Origin: Puccinia triticina
Taxonomy: Eukaryota > Basidiomycota > Pucciniomycetes > Pucciniales > Pucciniaceae
DNA: 64,000 bases
Direction of reading: 5' to 3'
Assembly: GCF_026914185.1 (NCBI RefSeq)
Contig: NC_070571.1
Location: 124,001-188,000, forward strand
Both the position numbers and the translations under genes were made by a program. The notes under the pieces are model-generated. The model had not been told where the DNA came from. It worked only from the letters and a program-made list of their open reading frames with translations, and ran no database searches. Numbering within the stretch: the stretch's first letter is position 1; each line of letters starts with the position of its first letter. Shown in pieces: positions 23,351 through 34,667 of this stretch.

Positions 23351-23834
23351 GTCCTGTTTTATTCCTCCGAGTGCTCACAGTCTGTCCATTCTGAGTTCTT
23401 CCATGCCTTTACATGTCTGAGCCCCTTTTCTTTTCCCTATTCCGTGTTCTTACATCTCTGAGCCCCTTTCCTTTACTTTTCCCTCCCAAAAATGTCTCAA
23501 TTGCTTCAAATAGTAGTGTGATTTCATAGCTACATTGTTGGCAATCCTTGTGTTTCAAAAGTAAATGCGGTGATAGAGGGAAAATAAAAAAGAGATATTC
23601 TCCGCTATTGAGGATTGAGGAGCGCGGTGTTCCTTAGAAGTAACCGCGGTGATTGAGGGAAAATAAAAAAAGAAATACTCTGTGGAGCGCGGTGTTGAGA
23701 TGATACAGACATGAAAAGGGAAACTGTCTAGTTCTAATGATGATGGATGAGATCTATGATGATTGTCAAGATGATACAGACATGAGAAAAAAATGAGATG
23801 ATACAGAAAGAAAAGCAAGATCTGTAAATGTCCG

Positions 23835-25328
23835 CTACTGAGGAGCACGGCGCTTCTCGAATTTCTTAGTGTTGTCTCTTAACTGGGCAATGATGCCAGG
23901 AGACAAGCCCCAACGGGCCATAGTGTCTTGAGTAATACTAGCGGATTTCAAGAAGCTTAGATGGGTGATATCTTTCTCAATGAGGATTTGAAGGACTTCC
24001 TCTTTCTTACTTGGCTTGATTTTGACGAAGTCAAGGTACTCCGCCATGAGATCTTCATCGGGTTCTACTACCAAGGAGTTGTCCGATTCCTCGGCGGCGG
24101 CGGAGTGGTGATAAGGTTCAGGGTGTGTTTCCTCCACGACAACATGCGACAATTTCCTCTTCTTGTAGGCTGAAAGCTTCTCAAATCAAAGCGAGGCTGG
24201 GGGTGTATTATAGTTAACCCCATCGACTTCTTTTAACTACAATCAGGCAATTCAGACAGAGTCAGTCAGTATCATCAGTGTAATAAAAGTTAAGACCATA
24301 TTAACGTAATATTTCACGCGCCCAGAGTTGGGTGTTATGAGCCGTCAAGGGGATGTATTGGCAGGGGTCTGTCGGATCAATGTACACCGGCCATTTTGAC
24401 ATATATTTGACGTTGGGCGGGTTCTTTGCATAGATATGGTTCATGACCACATCAAGTGCATTGAAGTTGCTGGATTTTGGATGTGAGCCGGGAACGGAAG
24501 TTGCTGATGCAGAGGCGCAGCCCGCGGCGATCTGGGCGGCCCTCTCAGTTAACATGTGGGTTCTGATGTCAACAGCAATCTGAGCTTCTTTCGCAACAGC
24601 TACTGGATTATTCATCTCAACCTGGAGGCCGGCATGGGTGTGATCCAGGAGATTTTCTTTCATTTTTTTGATCCAGTGAGAATAGGACTCTTCATTGTTG
24701 ATTGTGTAGTTGAGCTTTTTACAGAACTCTGGAGTAGACTTGTAAGCCATCAATACCGGCCAGGAAAGAGTTCCTTTGGGGACCGCGTTATTGATGAGTT
24801 CATCAGCACCGTCCACAATCTTGCCGGCCTCTGTAGCAACAAGGCTGCGAAATTCGACAAGGCTCAGTGAGCCTATATTGAAAGTTAAAGCAAAAACTTT
24901 CTTGGTCTTGACAGTATTCCATCCTACTTTGCCCGGTTTTGGGCAATAGACCTTGAAAGTCGTGCTGCAATGTGCCTTTTGTGGTGGCTGGAAGGAACAA
25001 GGTTTAGTTCATCATCAACATGAACCCAACCAACCTTGAAAGGAAAGAACTCACGGTGGAATTAGCCGCTTCTGTGCCGTCTAGACCAGCAACATGTGCG
25101 CAAGCGCGCTCCGCATCAGAAAGATATCCCATTTGCGGGGGTGGATTAGCCTTGCGAAGAGGTCAATGCCGAATCGTGACATGTTGGATGGGATGGAAGT
25201 CCTGAATCAGGCTTGGCGTGGATGGCCGATGGATGCAGCTTGGTCTGGCGGGGTTTGAACTTTGATTGATATGACAGTACTTTCATCATCACATAACCAA
25301 TGATGAAATCATGGGTTTTTGATGCCAT
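23835..25328 (-). pseudogene. Accessory ORF of the mariner-like element with C-terminal SAM-like domain
   Basis: Starts ATG at 25328 (MASKTHDFIIGYVMMKVLSY). A one-base loss near 25146 shifts the frame to ANPPPQMGYLSDAERACAHV; an intron follows (donor GTGAGTTCTT about 25056, acceptor CTTCCAG about 24988), then PGKVGWNTVKTKKVFALTF and the segment 24301-24816 (VDGADELINNAVPKGTLSWP, EESYSHWIKKMKENL). A second intron (donor GTTAAT near 24304, acceptor TTTCAG near 24171) joins ILPYKKRKLSHVVVEETHPE to the last exon, whose C-terminus (EYLDFVKIKPSKKEEVLQIL ... WGLSPGIIAQLRDN) has the pattern of a five-helix SAM-like fold. Rust genomes carry many such ORFs next to transposases as I recall; role unknown. 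Opposite orientation to the transposase. Confidence 0.6.
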
Positions 25329-25676
25329 AATGAATTAATTTAAAAATACTTATTTTTGTGTTTTTGAGACCAAGCTATTTTCAAAAGACAATATTTATCA
25401 TGATTCACTGAATTAATTGGATTTTTTGGCTGGTGGGAATATGGATTCAAGGTCCCCAAATGACTGTACTTGTTCTTTTTATTGGTGGATTTTTCAAGCA
25501 TACAGAGAAGCTTCAAAAAACTCCAAATAAATTCACAGAGGACAATAATAAGCTTGTCTATTGATTGGTTAAAAAATAATTTGAAAAAGTTGCGCCCTTC
25601 ACCCGCAGTGCGCGAAATGTTTGCAAACTTCGCGCACTGCACAGTGCGCAAAGAGTTTTCTGCAGTGCGCAAAGTA

Positions 25677-26205
25677 AATCTGTAGAAATAACTGCATTGA
25701 TCTTTCCATCTAGGTACAATGAAATTTTCATCAAATATTACTTGAGACTTTGGAAAAATTCAATTGAGATGGTGGGATAAAAAAACTATTGAGTAGATAA
25801 TATTGTGATTTTAGATGAGGAGAAGCACTGAAGCAAGGATGAACATCTATGTGAAACACCTTATAATGCAACTCCCAGCTCTGGGTAACAAGCAATTGGT
25901 TTCCCTCAACCCAATAAAAAATCAGGGCCCAAAACACAGGCAATGTGGACGCATTGCCTCTGTTTTCAGCCTGGTGTATGTTATGCAGCTTCAAGAGGAC
26001 AACCAAGCTGAAAAGTGGGATAACCCGGTGTAGTCTAAGTGGGTGTGTAGCTAAGCATGCTGTTACGCTCATTGCAATCAAGCATTTAAAATGAACTCAT
26101 ATTTTCCAAAACTTTATAAAAGGCCTATTTATTCATTTTTTTGCCCCCAGACCATCTGGACAAGCTCCAAAACAGTGCACAGTAACTTTCCACCCACAAC
26201 TGTGG
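25677..26205. other. No gene seen
   Basis: Helitron-1 sequence between the mariner-like element and the 3' hairpin; AT-rich, no supported frame. Confidence 0.5.
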
Positions 26206-26984
26206 CCTTGGGCCTTTTTGCCCTGCAGCGGCGGAGCCGCCTTGGCCTCTAGTGTACTAATGGAGAGAGCTGTACAATATAATGTGAAATAAATGTACCT
26301 TTTGGGAATGATGTACACTTGTAATGAAATAATTTACGGGGATATTGAATTTTACAAAGTGTTTTTTACAAAGTACAAGGCCCCGTAAAACATCCAAGTT
26401 TATTAAAATCACAGAAACACGGAAGGCAAGATCAAAGTTTTTGCCTGTGCTCATTAGCAAAAATCCCATAAAAGTTGAAATTAATCCCCAAACACCTTGA
26501 AGGGCACCTTGGATTGACCCTCCAGCCTGTGCCAGAGCAACAGGCAAAAAAAGGTTGGTCAAAAATGTAATCAAGGAGGCCCTAATCAAGTGATTAGTGG
26601 GCTCCAGGGAGGGGGTGGGATGAAACCAGATCCCCTGGGGGGGAAAACAGCTTCCCCCCAGCCCTTTAAGTATTGGTCCCAGCTCTGACATTCTTTGCAC
26701 ACCACAAATGTGTTTCCAGGGCCCTGCAACTGGGCAGGCAACATGCTGGCCTCTATGTACAGACACACTCATTCGAGTGGATACAGGTCAGCTTGAGAGG
26801 TGTATTCTTCCTGATGACTGCTCAGGGTCATTCAGAAGTGTTCCACATCCAAATTTCGAAGTGTTCCAAATCCAAATTTGGAAGTGTTCCAAATCCAAAT
26901 TTGGAAGTGTTGTGAATTTGAGGAAGTTGCCTTCAAGGAGTATGTCCACCCAGATTTTGGCCTCCTTCGCGGTCTACAAATCTC

Positions 26985-27840
26985 TTGACAACCGGTCTGT
27001 ACTGGTTGTGGAGGGGAGTCACCCCTTTCAGTGACCGCTCTGACCGGCCATTGAGGGAACTCATATCTCCTCCTCATGACCAGTATGTGCCGGTCATCGA
27101 GGGGACTCACACCTCTCAATGACCGGTCTGTACCGGTCCTCGAGGGGACTCATGTCTCCTCTCAATGACCGGTCTGTGCCGGTCATTGAGGGGAATCAGG
27201 TCTCCTCTCAATGACTAGTCTGCGCCGGTCATTGAGGGGACTCAGCTCTCCTCTTGATGACCGGTCTGTGCCGGTCATCGAGGGGACTCAGGTCTCCTCT
27301 TGATGACCGGTCTGTGCCGGTCATTGAGGGGACTCAGGTCTCCTCTCAATGACCCTTGATGACCAGTCTGTGCCGGTCATCAAGAGGGCTCAGGTCTCCC
27401 CTCAATGACCGTTCTGCCGGTCATTGAGGGGAATCAGGTCTCCTCTCGACGGCCGGCACAGACCGGTCATTGAGAGGACTCAGGTCTCCCCTTGATGACC
27501 GGTCTGTGCTGGTCATTGAGAGGACTCAGGTCTCCTCTTGATGACCGGTCTGTGCCGGTCATCAAGGGGAATCAGGTCTCCTCTTGATGACCGGTCTGTG
27601 CCAATCATCAAGGGGAATCAGGTCTCCTCTTGATGACCGCTTGTAATAAAAATGTTATGGTAAGTTTTTGAAAAGAATTAAATAGATAGGATAACCTTTC
27701 CTCTAATCACTAACAATAAAAGGAATGGAGGTCAGGTCTCCCCTTGATGACCGGTCTCCGCCGGTCATCGAGAGGACTCAGGATCCCCTCGATGACCGGT
27801 CTGTGCCGGACTCATTCTCCTCTGGATGACCGGCACATAG
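26985..27840. repeat. Hairpin-monomer tandem repeat (GACCGGT type), longest array
   Basis: About 15 units of 45-47 bp: TGATGACCGGTCTGTGCCGG-TCAT followed by GAGGGGACTCAGGTCTCCTC. A short AT-rich interruption lies at 27640-27730. Each unit folds as TGACCGG/CCGGTCA. Confidence 0.9.
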
Positions 27841-28290
27841 CAAGGCTTGCTATAAAACGGTGTGCAAGCCTTGATCCTCTTGGCGCGAGCAGGTGACTGT
27901 ATCCTACTCGCCTGGAGGAAACCTCTTGACAAGCCTGCATAACATGTATCCAGGCTCGCCAAGAGGTTTCGGCCCGGCGCATAGGATACATAATCCAGGC
28001 TTGCCAAGAGGTGTTCTCCCGGAGGGTAGGATACATATGTATCCTTCTCGACAAGAGGTTTCAAGGATACATATCCTGCTTGCTGAGAGGAAAAAAGGGG
28101 ATTCCTCCTGGCGCAAGCTAATCACCCCTGCTCCAGGCTTGAAAAGGGCAGGAGGGAAGGCCCGCACTCCCTCTCCCATCTCGCCGGTCAAAGAGGAGCT
28201 CCTGGCGAGCCTAGATTGTATCCAAGCTAGCTGAGAGGTTTCCCCGGTGAGTCAGGACACGTAATCTAGGCTTTCTGAGGGAAACCTCCC
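27840..28290. repeat. Repeats of GGATACATATGTATCC and CTTGCCAAGAGGTTTC
   Basis: Degenerate units with a palindromic GGATACATATGTATCC core. The block ending CTCTCCCATCTCGCCGG recurs at 31480-31720. 28290-28564 is AT-rich without a gene. Confidence 0.65.
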
Positions 28291-28564
28291 AGCAATGAGG
28301 ATACATGTCAGCCACAGAGTACATGTCACAGTACCTTACACGTACCAAGCACCTGCAATTGTTCACATTACATATAGTACATTCCTTTTTACACCTTTAT
28401 TACATATGTATATCATTAGATACAAGCTTAAGAATGTACTCCTGTTATACATTACATTACAGATAACCATAGTTAAATACAGTTACCATAATGTACTGTT
28501 GTTATGAGAGTTAAGTTACGTGCAACAGTAAGATTACAATACATTATAATATTACTGTACACGT

Positions 28565-29507
28565 TGTGGAACTACTCTTGGGATGAATAGAGCTGGAGAG
28601 GGAATGGTGCTTTAATGGGCTGCCTCTCTGGGAACAAGAAAAAGATATAAGAGTGTGGACTCTTATGGAAAGGTGTGGCTATAGAGTATTCTTGAGTTAT
28701 GTCTTGAGGGTTACTTTTCTACTAATCTAATATTTTGTACACAGATAACAAGCTTGTCCAATCTGATTTATTGGCATAAGCAAGGCTAATGATAGGTGAC
28801 CAGTGATCTGAATTACTTTGACAGAATCTGATGGGGAACAAATGAAGAGGAAAACAACCCAGTTTATATACACAAGAAAGAGGAGCCATGAGGAAACAAG
28901 GATAACCTGAAGGGAAGCATAGAACATTCTACTTCTATAGGATGAAACAGCCATGTGGTCAGAGTAGTGGGTCAAGGAGTCACATGATGGTGTAATAGTG
29001 GGTGGGGATGATGCCATCTTCTGGGGGCTATGGTGCAATCTTCCTAGTTGGAGGAGGGGATATGTGAGACATAACAGGGGTAGAATATTCTATGATCTAA
29101 GATAGGAGGAGTTAGGTGTTTCAGGAAGTGTTTCAGGAAGTAATAATGTAGGTGATCAGGTTTGGGGCTATGTCTAGTATAATGTGTACCATGTTGGGCT
29201 TGGAGGGTGAAGGGTTTCAAGGGTGCTTATACATCTTTGAGCACATGGTTCTAAGTAAACACTAGAAGAAGGGGGTAACATGTGATCTGGGTAGATGTTT
29301 GAGACTAGGGAGAGGGTTTATCCAAGAGAGGGGGAGTGTGGGAATAGGAAATACTATTATCCAGGGTATGGCCATTGAGTGGGGATGTTGAGGGCCTTGG
29401 GCTTTGCTGACAAGGGGGCCAGAGGTATGGGATTTAGTCTTGAGGTTTGACAGCCTTGTGATTGATGATTGCTGGTTTTCTGGGTAGATCAGGATTGGCT
29501 TACCACA
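28565..29507 (+). repeat. Solo LTR A (943 bp), TSD ACGT
   Basis: TGTGGAACTACTC...GGCTTACCACA with perfect duplication ACGT at 28561-28564 and 29508-29511. Diverged member of the subfamily at 31731 and 44955. TATA-like TTTATATACAC at about 28861. Confidence 0.88.
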
Positions 29508-29555
29508 ACGTGAAATACCCCAAGACAGGTATCACTCATTTATCCCCTGTTACGC

Positions 29556-30829
29556 TGTAGGACTCTTGTGGGACACTAAATATAATTTGGTGAAATATCC
29601 GCTGAGGGGGAAATAAATTGCTTAATAGGTTGAAAGGCTATTACAACTTATGGGTGGTTTGAAAGACTTGCCCCTCTAATAATACTATGCAAATATCTAA
29701 GAGTCTTGTAATCAATATTTATAAAGATATGGCTGATTCCAAGATAGATCTTACTTTCATATAGTAATCTCTATCAGACCTAGATCACTTGATTCAACAG
29801 GCTAGCAAATCTGTTATAACTTCTTTGCTTGCAGGCAATATACTTACGTTGTTATACTTGTACTACACGTTACTAATATGCTGTTTAACGCAAACTTGTT
29901 GTTGTGTTATGCTTGGTTCTACTACTGCCAAAACACTAATACTGCTACAAAACTTCTACGCTACTTGTACTAACCACTAATACCGCTAATAACCGCACTG
30001 CTGACTAAACTACCGTATGTGACCAAACCTCTGTAGGCTGATCCTAGCTAAACTAACTAACCACTTGTGACCAAACCTTTGTAGGCTGATGATGAAAAGT
30101 CTGATGAGGGGAGAAAGGGCCTCCTTATATATCAAAGGGTGAGGGATTTTTGCTCCAGGGAAGCTCCTCATGAGGGATTTTTGCTGCAGGGGATCTCAAC
30201 TACACAGCCTCTCATGCATGTACTGCGCTGCATGTACAAACAACGAGGGGTTTATGCTGCAGGAGACACTCAACTACACAGCATCTGCATGCGTGTGCTG
30301 CACTGCCTTACAAACAATGAGGGATTTATGCTGCAGGAGACACCTCCTGTACATCTTATCTACCTGCATATGATGTGCTTCATGTACAAACAATGAGGGA
30401 TTTATGCTGCAGGAGACACTTCCTGTACAGCTTATCTGCCTGCATATGCTGTGCTACATGTACAAACAATGAGGGATTGATGCTGCGGGAGACACTTCCT
30501 GTACAGCTTATCTACCTGCATATGCTGTACTATGCGTACAAAAAATGAGGGATATATGCTGCATGAGGCGCTTGAGCTACACAGCACTTTCATGCATGTA
30601 CTGCACTGCATGATGTCATGTGTTGCTATGCAACCAAGCCATCTTCCATCCTCTTCCACACACTCTGCATCCATTGTCTAACCTGTTCCATTCCCAATGT
30701 TGGGGGTCAAGGCCTCTCCTCCCATCTTGCTCCTTCTTCCCTTCTTCCCCCGCACTGTATTACACACTCCCTCCGCTATAATACCTCTGAAATGGGCTTT
30801 TGGCATTGTCACGCATATGGAACACCACA
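29556..30829 (+). repeat. Solo LTR F (1,274 bp), TSD ACGC
   Basis: TGTAGGACTC...GGAACACCACA, perfect duplication ACGC at 29552-29555 and 30830-30833. A TATA box CTTATATATC (30124-30133) is followed directly by about six 76-bp tandem units (30165-30600), each with GAGGGATTTATGCTGCAGGA and a GTACAGCTTATC...CATATGCTGTGC segment. The start aligns with LTR E and with 35138. Confidence 0.85.
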
Positions 30830-30833
30830 ACGC

Positions 30834-31480
30834 CTCAGTCCCTATTTACATAATATATTGGTTATGATATAAATACATAAAAAATACATGATGTAATCCA
30901 ATTCAAAGAGCACTGAATGGTATCACTGATTGGTTATGATCAGCTAGTGTGCACAGCTACTGATCCAGGATCAGTACTGATCATTACACTGCCCTGATCA
31001 TTTCCAATGTTGATCCTCATGAGGATCCGCTTCCCTTGAGCGCTTCCAGTTCCCCCCTGGTCCTGAAGCGCCTCCAAGCGCCTCATGTTCCCTCCTGCTC
31101 TTTTCCCCTCTATATAAACACCCCCCCCAGGACTGTTTATCCCTCAGAATATATTTACAGCAAAGTTTAACCCATACTATAGTTAAACAGTGCTTTCATT
31201 CTCACCCATCATTCAATTCAGGAATACTCTCAACTCTTGATTACCCTTACCTTTCTGTAGGTAAAACCACGAACCCAAGTTGAGTTATTCCTTGGATGCC
31301 TATTAAGACCCTGTGTTGATCTGGATGCGCCTTAATTGAGCAAGCCTCTCAGTCAAGATTACTGATAGATTGAAACCTTTCACATGTCTTACCACGAACC
31401 CATTGGCCCATACTTGGCATATTACACCATCATCTTGATAGTAACAACCCTCTCAGACACGGTTAGTTACATACAGGCTG
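30834..31480. other. No gene seen
   Basis: Helitron-2 sequence with a TATA-like CTCTATATAAACACC at about 31110 and a run of C; resembles an old LTR (TATA, then T-rich leader) but no borders were found. Confidence 0.35.
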
Positions 31481-31726
31481 ACAATACATATGTATCCTTC
31501 TTGCCAAGAGGTTTCCTCTCGGCAAAGAGGATAACACCTGTATCCTGCTCGCCAAGAGGAAACAATGGAGGTGCACAGTAATCCCCACTCCTCCCCGCTT
31601 GAAAAGGGAAGGATGCAATGCCTTCACTCCCTCTCTCATCTCGCCGGACAGAGAGGAGGGCTCTACTCTCACCGGTTCAAGAGGAGCAAGGGCCCTCTTC
31701 TTTGACCAGTGAGAGGGGGGAAGAAA
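31480..31726. repeat. Copy of the 28040-28210 repeat
   Basis: Shares GTATCCTGCT(C/T)GC, CGCTTGAAAAGGG and CTCATCTCGCCGG with 28040-28210. LTR B is inserted at its right edge. Confidence 0.65.
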
Positions 31727-31730
31727 GCGT

Positions 31731-32656
31731 TGTGGAACTACTCTGAGGGAAGAATAGAGCTTGAGAGGGATTTGGTGCTTGAAGGGCTGCCTCTCAGGGG
31801 AACAAGAAAAAGAATATAAGAGTATGGACTCTTAAGGAAAGATCTGGCTATGGAGATTCTTGAGGTATGTCTAAGGGTTTACTTTCTACTAATCTAATAG
31901 CAAGGTAAAGGTAATGTAAAGTCTGTCCAACCTGATATATTTGGCATAGACTTATCAAGCTTGTCCACTCTGATTTAATGGCATAAGCTAGGCTAGTGAA
32001 TGGTGACCAGTGATCTGGATTGCTGGGACAGGATCTGATGGGGAACAAAAGGTAGGGCCAAAGAGGGCAGACTATATACAAAATATTATGGGGCTGAGTT
32101 GTGGTTGGAAGAAAAGATGAAACAGTGAAAATTCTCAATCAAGGGGCTGAGGCTGAAAATGCTATGGGGATGGAAAGTTCTGGAATGAGGCTGGAATGTG
32201 GAGAGACAATGAAACATCATAAGAAAGGGATTACATATCATATGAGTGGCTGAAAAGGGAAGGGCTGAAACCAAAGGGGACAAGGGTTAACCAAGATGAA
32301 ATCTCTATGGTTATTACATGTGTGGCTAATGCAAAGATGGGGCTGTTATGCTGGATTGGGAAGGGAGGAAAAGGTGATGAATATTCAGGGTCTTTCCTAA
32401 TAGTCTGGCTCTGTCTGATGGGTGACTTTCTCCCACTTGTGCCTAGCTGGGTGCTTGAGGATTATTGAGTTGGTGTAGGTGGGTATCCAGAAGGTGGGGA
32501 AAAAATAGTGAAGAGAGAATGGGGGGCCTGTTGATGGGTATGACTTGTCCTGGCCTTGATCCTTAAGGGAGGTGGGTGCTTGAGTATTCCAGAGGGGGTT
32601 ATATTGAGGGAAAAAGGCTTTTATTTTGGTGCCATATTCAGGATTGGCTTACCACA
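31731..32656 (+). repeat. Solo LTR B (926 bp), TSD GCGT
   Basis: TGTGGAACTACTCTGAGG...GGCTTACCACA; perfect duplication GCGT at 31727-31730 and 32657-32660. Differs from LTR C (44955-45880) at only about four positions over 926 bp, so the two insertions, or their parent copies, are young. TATA-like CTATATACAAA at about 32087. The 96-codon and 65-codon minus frames inside are identical in both copies but are just LTR sequence. Confidence 0.92.
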
Positions 32657-32660
32657 GCGT

Positions 32661-32930
32661 GTGGCCCCACACACCCTTTTCAACCAAGCTGCACACCCAA
32701 AACAAGGGGGTGCAACCTTGCACACCCGCTTGGCAAGGGTTGCCAAATAATGGCGTGTACATAAACACCAAAAACACACCCAAAAGTGGGTGTGTTTGGC
32801 CGCACACCTTTTTTTAAGGGAGTGTTTGGCTGCACACCCTTTTTTCAAGGGTGTGGGTGTGCGTTTATCAACACCCTTGACTGCGCCTAACCTCACAAGT
32901 TGCTCCCCCTTTGACTTTCTGCCTGTGGCC
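32661..32930. repeat. Inverted-motif repeat (CACACCC/GGGTGTG)
   Basis: Dense GTGTGG/CCACAC and CACACCC/GGGTGTG motifs, including AACACACCC-AAAAGTGGGTGTGTT. 32931-33597 holds no supported gene; it has TGCGGCAAGGTCAGC-like direct repeats. Confidence 0.6.
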
Positions 32931-33622
32931 AAAGCCTGACTTCAAGCCACTCAAGCCCCCACCCTTTGGCCAGACTTGACATAACAGACGCTAACCCTGG
33001 CTGCGGCGAAGTCAGCGCTACTTTGTGCACGTGTGTGGTCCCAGCTTCCTCTACTTATTGCAAATAGCTGCGGCAAGGTCAGCATAACTCAGTCCCAAGA
33101 TTATTTAAAATATTGCAAGTGGCAGTTGCAAGGTCTTTTATATATTCAAACTTGAGTCTTTTAATTTATGCTTGGGCTTTTTGTAAACAAATTCAACAGA
33201 CTCCTTGTTATGCTTGTGCTTATCAGACTACTGGTTACAATATGGCCCCTTTTCAGACTGCTTTTTATGCTTGTGCTCCTTTTCCTTTTATACTCAAACT
33301 TTTATTTGTTTTCATTTTATTTTATTTGTCTAGCAGCTGGCTGAACATAAGAGGGACAATGATATTAGTTAACACTCTTTATAAAAAAAAACTGCTATGC
33401 TGAAAAATGATTCAAATTTCCGGCAAACTTCAAGCATCCAGCAGACAGGATGGAGATAGGAATGGGTGGCAAGCCAAACATTTTGCTAAAATTTCACAAA
33501 AATGGTTTCAAATCTTTTTGTTGGTTTCCAAGCGTTTTTTAAGATTTTTTGATGGTGATTCTTGCTAGGGAAATTAATTTGAACCGCTAAAGGTGCTGCG
33601 GCGAAGCCGCCTTGGCCTCTAG

Positions 33623-33960
33623 TTTCTTTGTAAAAGTACATATTAAGGGAGGGTATGTGTAATTTTACAATGTGTTGGCTAGATTCCAACCTTGTAATGT
33701 AAAAGCAACCTTGTAAAATTATACCTGAAGTCTTCCATGTGGAATTTTACTTGGTGTTTTTTTACAAATTGCCACCTTGTAAAAAAAGTACCTTGCAAAA
33801 TTGCATATTTGCAGCAAAAACCTGAATTTTACAAAGCAAATGTTGAGGAAGCAGTACACCATGCAAAATATACCTTGTAAAAATCAATAACAATGCCAAC
33901 CAGGTTTGAAATTACAAGGTGTTGTGTGAATTTTACAAGGTGTTTTTGGTACGCTGCACA
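33623..33960. repeat. Left inverted arm of the MULE-like element (inner part)
   Basis: Pairs with about 34285-34612. Contains repeated ACCTTGTAAAA and AATTTTACAAGGTG. Between the arms (33960-34285) there is a poly-T run (34049-34067) and no gene. Confidence 0.8.
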
Positions 33961-34284
33961 AAATCTACCTTGTAAAAATCAACAAAAGTGGTTACCAAGC
34001 TCAATTTACACGTAGCTGTGGGGGATTTACAAGCCAGTTTTGACTTGTTTTTTTTTTTTTTTTTTGGAATTAAACCCACTACTACCAACTGCACTTGGAA
34101 ATTATGAACTTTGGCTGGAATTATGAAGTTTCTGGGAGTCATGAATCACCATGTAACCATTGGTCAAAGTTTTTGCCAGTAGATTGAATTCTACTATTGC
34201 TCCTGCACCTTCAATAATTTCATCAGGAGTGCATATTGGACAATGTGCAGTTGGGGGAAGTCAATTTTCCAAAGGAAAAAGGAG

Positions 34285-34667
34285 TATAAACACCCTGTAA
34301 AATTGCCACAACACCTTGTAAATTTGAACCTGGTAGTCGTTGTTATTGATTTTTACAACATATATTTTGCATGGTGTACTGCTTCCTCAAAATTTTCCTT
34401 GTAAAATTCAGGTTTTTTCTGCAAATATGCAATTTTGCAAGGTATTTTTTTACAAGGTGGCAATTTCTAAAAAAACACCAAGCTGTAAAATTCCACATGG
34501 AAGACTTCAGGTATAATTTTACAGGGTTGCTTTTACATTACAAGGTGGGAATCTAGCCAACACATTGTAAAATTACACATACCCCCCCTTGAAGTTTACT
34601 TTTACAAAGAAATTTTTTACAGGGCCTTGTACCTTGTAAAAAACACTTTGTAAAATTCACCCACCCC
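34285..34667. repeat. Right inverted arm of the MULE-like element
   Basis: Reverse complement of the left arm; its outer 55 bp match 26338-26392, which lie beyond Helitron-2. Confidence 0.82.

Larger units (their letters stand above)
21256..25674 (+). mobile_element. Tc1/mariner-like (IS630 superfamily) element, 4.4 kb, TSD TA
   Basis: Terminal inverted repeats of at least 47 bp (CTTTGCGCACTGCA...), each with an internal TTTGCGCACTG/CAGTGCGCAAA palindrome, start at 21256 and end at 25674; TA flanks both ends (21254-21255, 25675-25676) as required for this superfamily. Inverted similarity between the ends continues inward for about 300 bp. Inside are a decayed DDE transposase on the plus strand (22036-22996) and a second gene on the minus strand (23835-25328). 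The two-gene layout is unusual for Tc1/mariner. It lies wholly within Helitron-1. Confidence 0.85.
16073..26252 (+). mobile_element. Helitron-1, non-autonomous, 10.2 kb
   Basis: Helitron hallmarks: begins TC (TCCAAGTTTATTAAAACCAC), ends CTAG, 3' hairpin GGCGG-AG-CCGCC (26230-26241) 7 nt before CTAG, insertion between A (16072) and T (26253) with no target duplication. The host sequence, LTR H, reads GAAATAAA|TGTACTAATGG across the ends, and the related LTR at 19161-20147 has the same stretch uninterrupted (19638-19656). Helitron-2 shares both termini. No Rep/helicase is encoded, so it depends on an autonomous element. Cargo, itself secondarily expanded, is a foldback array, a solo LTR, a hairpin repeat, a phosphatase-like fragment and a mariner-like transposon. 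Confidence 0.88.
26393..33622 (+). mobile_element. Helitron-2, non-autonomous, 7.2 kb
   Basis: Begins TCCAAGTTTATTAAAATCAC, ends CCTTGGCCTCTAG with the hairpin GCGGC-GAA-GCCGC (33598-33610) just upstream, inserted between A (26392) and T (33623). The opposite inverted arm of the MULE-like host (34605-34640) supplies the unoccupied sequence: GTAAAAxA|TTTCTTTG. The shared termini make it the same family as Helitron-1, and 26595-26985 is homologous to 18825-19156 plus 20152-20190 of that element. No Rep/helicase. Cargo, including later insertions: hairpin repeats, solo LTRs at 28565, 29556 and 31731. Confidence 0.88.
26338..34667. mobile_element. MULE-like long-TIR element, TSD ATAATTTAC (9 bp)
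   Basis: The 9-bp duplication ATAATTTAC is perfect at 26329-26337 and 34668-34676. Ends are GGGG...TGAATTTTACAAAGTG (left) and its inverse (right). After removal of Helitron-2 (26393-33622) the element is 1,100 bp and nearly palindromic: arms 26338-26392 plus 33623 to about 33960, and about 34285-34667, made largely of TTTTACAAGGT/ACCTTGTAAAA motifs. A 9-bp duplication with long inverted repeats points to the Mutator superfamily; there is no transposase, so it is a non-autonomous or foldback derivative. The host is LTR H, and the related LTR at 19161-20147 shows the unoccupied site (19551-19580). Confidence 0.8.

Noticed and set aside
31848..32283. Conserved 96- and 65-codon frames repeated at 45072-45507 as genes
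   Set aside because: Identity reflects two young copies of one LTR; the frames overlap on the same strand and lack domains.
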